From: Chitiniphilus purpureus | Lineage (GTDB): Bacteria; Pseudomonadota; Gammaproteobacteria; Burkholderiales; Chitinibacteraceae | Assembly (NCBI RefSeq): GCF_025642115.1 | Contig: NZ_CP106753.1 | Span: 372,001 to 436,000 of the forward strand | Direction of reading: 5' to 3' | DNA length: 64,000 bases | Shown here: piece by piece, positions 63,660 to 64,000 of the stretch | Position numbering within the stretch: position 1 is the stretch's first letter | Layout: every line of letters starts with the position of its first letter | Translations under genes and position numbers: made by a program | Notes under the pieces: model-generated | Seen by the model: the letters and a program-made list of their open reading frames with translations, nothing else | Databases searched by the model: none | Told to the model about the DNA's origin: nothing

Positions 63660-64000
63660 ATGGCATTCGCATCCCTTGTCCTCACTGTGCTGGGCACCGA
63701 CAAGCCCGGTCTGGTCGAGCAACTGGCCGAGACGCTGGCGGCGCATGGAGCCAATTGGCTTGAGTCGTCGATGAGCCGGCTGGCCGGCCAGTTCGCCGGC
63801 ATCCTGCGCATCGAGATCGATGCGGTACGCCGCACCGCGCTGGAGAGTGCGCTTTCCGGGCTGGCCGATCTGCACGTGACGTTGGTCGAAGGCGGCGAGG
63901 CGCAGGACTATCCGCATGAATTCACGCTTTCGGTGGTCGCACATGACCGGGTCGGCATCGTCAAGGAGGTGAGCCAGGTGCTCGCACGACATGGGGTCAA
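63660..64000 (+). CDS. GcvR-like ACT-domain regulatory protein, partial (cut by window edge)
   Basis: At least 113 residues. The first ACT domain reads LVLTVLGTDKPGLVEQLAET...NWLESSMSRLAGQFAGILRI, and a second begins FTLSVVAHDRVGIVKEVSQVL. This tandem ACT layout is that of the glycine cleavage repressor partner GcvR. Its place downstream of gcvTHP agrees, though true GcvR function is inferred. ATG 63660 has AAGGA eight bases upstream. Confidence 0.85.
   Translation, partial: MAFASLVLTVLGTDKPGLVEQLAETLAAHGANWLESSMSRLAGQFAGILRIEIDAVRRTALESALSGLADLHVTLVEGGEAQDYPHEFTLSVVAHDRVGIVKEVSQVLARHGV

Overview
The window reads as a high-GC betaproteobacterial chromosome, most likely Neisseriales of the chitin-degrading Chitinibacteraceae/Chromobacteriaceae type. 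This placement is inferred. It rests on the mnmG-rsmG-parA-parB-atpIBEFHAGDC order, the Pil-Chp twitching operon, tandem chitin-binding modules in a secreted protein, a PEP-CTERM protein, a 6S RNA between zapA and the 5-formyl-THF cyclo-ligase gene, and an EIIA(Glc)-HPr-EI fusion PTS protein. I see no tRNA or rRNA genes, CRISPR arrays, insertion sequences or prophage genes.

Layout. 1-6.5 kb (minus strand): the chemosensory operon pilG-pilH-pilI-pilJ-chpA/pilL, with chpA running off the left edge. 6.7-9.9 kb: an acyltransferase-3 gene with a six-copy GGTCGCC tandem repeat upstream, a frameshifted MerR-type regulator, a flavodoxin-fold quinone reductase and cutC. 9.9-15.5 kb: ilvA, a REC/HD-GYP response regulator, a DMT exporter, and hslU without an adjacent hslV. 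15.7-19.9 kb: a PEP-CTERM protein, the ergothioneine pair egtD-egtB, and an SDR. 19.9-25.3 kb: an intergenic DnaA-box cluster, rbgA, zapB-like, zapA, 6S RNA, the cyclo-ligase and the fused PTS protein. 25.6-32.1 kb: an NAD salvage locus (nicotinamidase-like, pncB, nadE, nadM-Nudix) facing the regulator nrtR. Two AT-rich cargo ORFs, one broken by an amber codon, sit inside this gene string. 32.2-34.5 kb: a secreted chitin-binding protein and a secreted hydrolase-like protein in tandem. 35-42 kb: a DMT exporter, an MCP, an AmpG-like permease, a glpK remnant, a hypothetical gene and xth. 42-55.9 kb: pyrE, a DUF4124 protein, polyphosphate glucokinase, mnmG-rsmG-parA-parB and the complete F1Fo ATP synthase operon, followed by a terminator and a parS-like site. 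56-64 kb: glmU, gcvT-gcvH-gcvP, a GST-like protein, a damaged VOC gene and the start of a GcvR-like ACT protein.

How the parts fit. The left operon controls type IV pilus twitching. The NAD block is a self-contained salvage route: nicotinamide is deamidated to nicotinate, nicotinate becomes NaMN, NadE amidates, and NadM adenylylates. NrtR probably represses it through TTAGT-type half-sites in the shared promoter gap. The chromosome-maintenance signals (parAB, a parS-like site, DnaA boxes) suggest a region near the replication origin, although dnaA itself is not here. Three genes carry clear inactivating lesions (merR-like, glpK, VOC) and a fourth, in the NAD cargo, has an in-frame amber codon.

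Limits: all assignments come from reading sequence and recalling family features. No database search or folding program was run.
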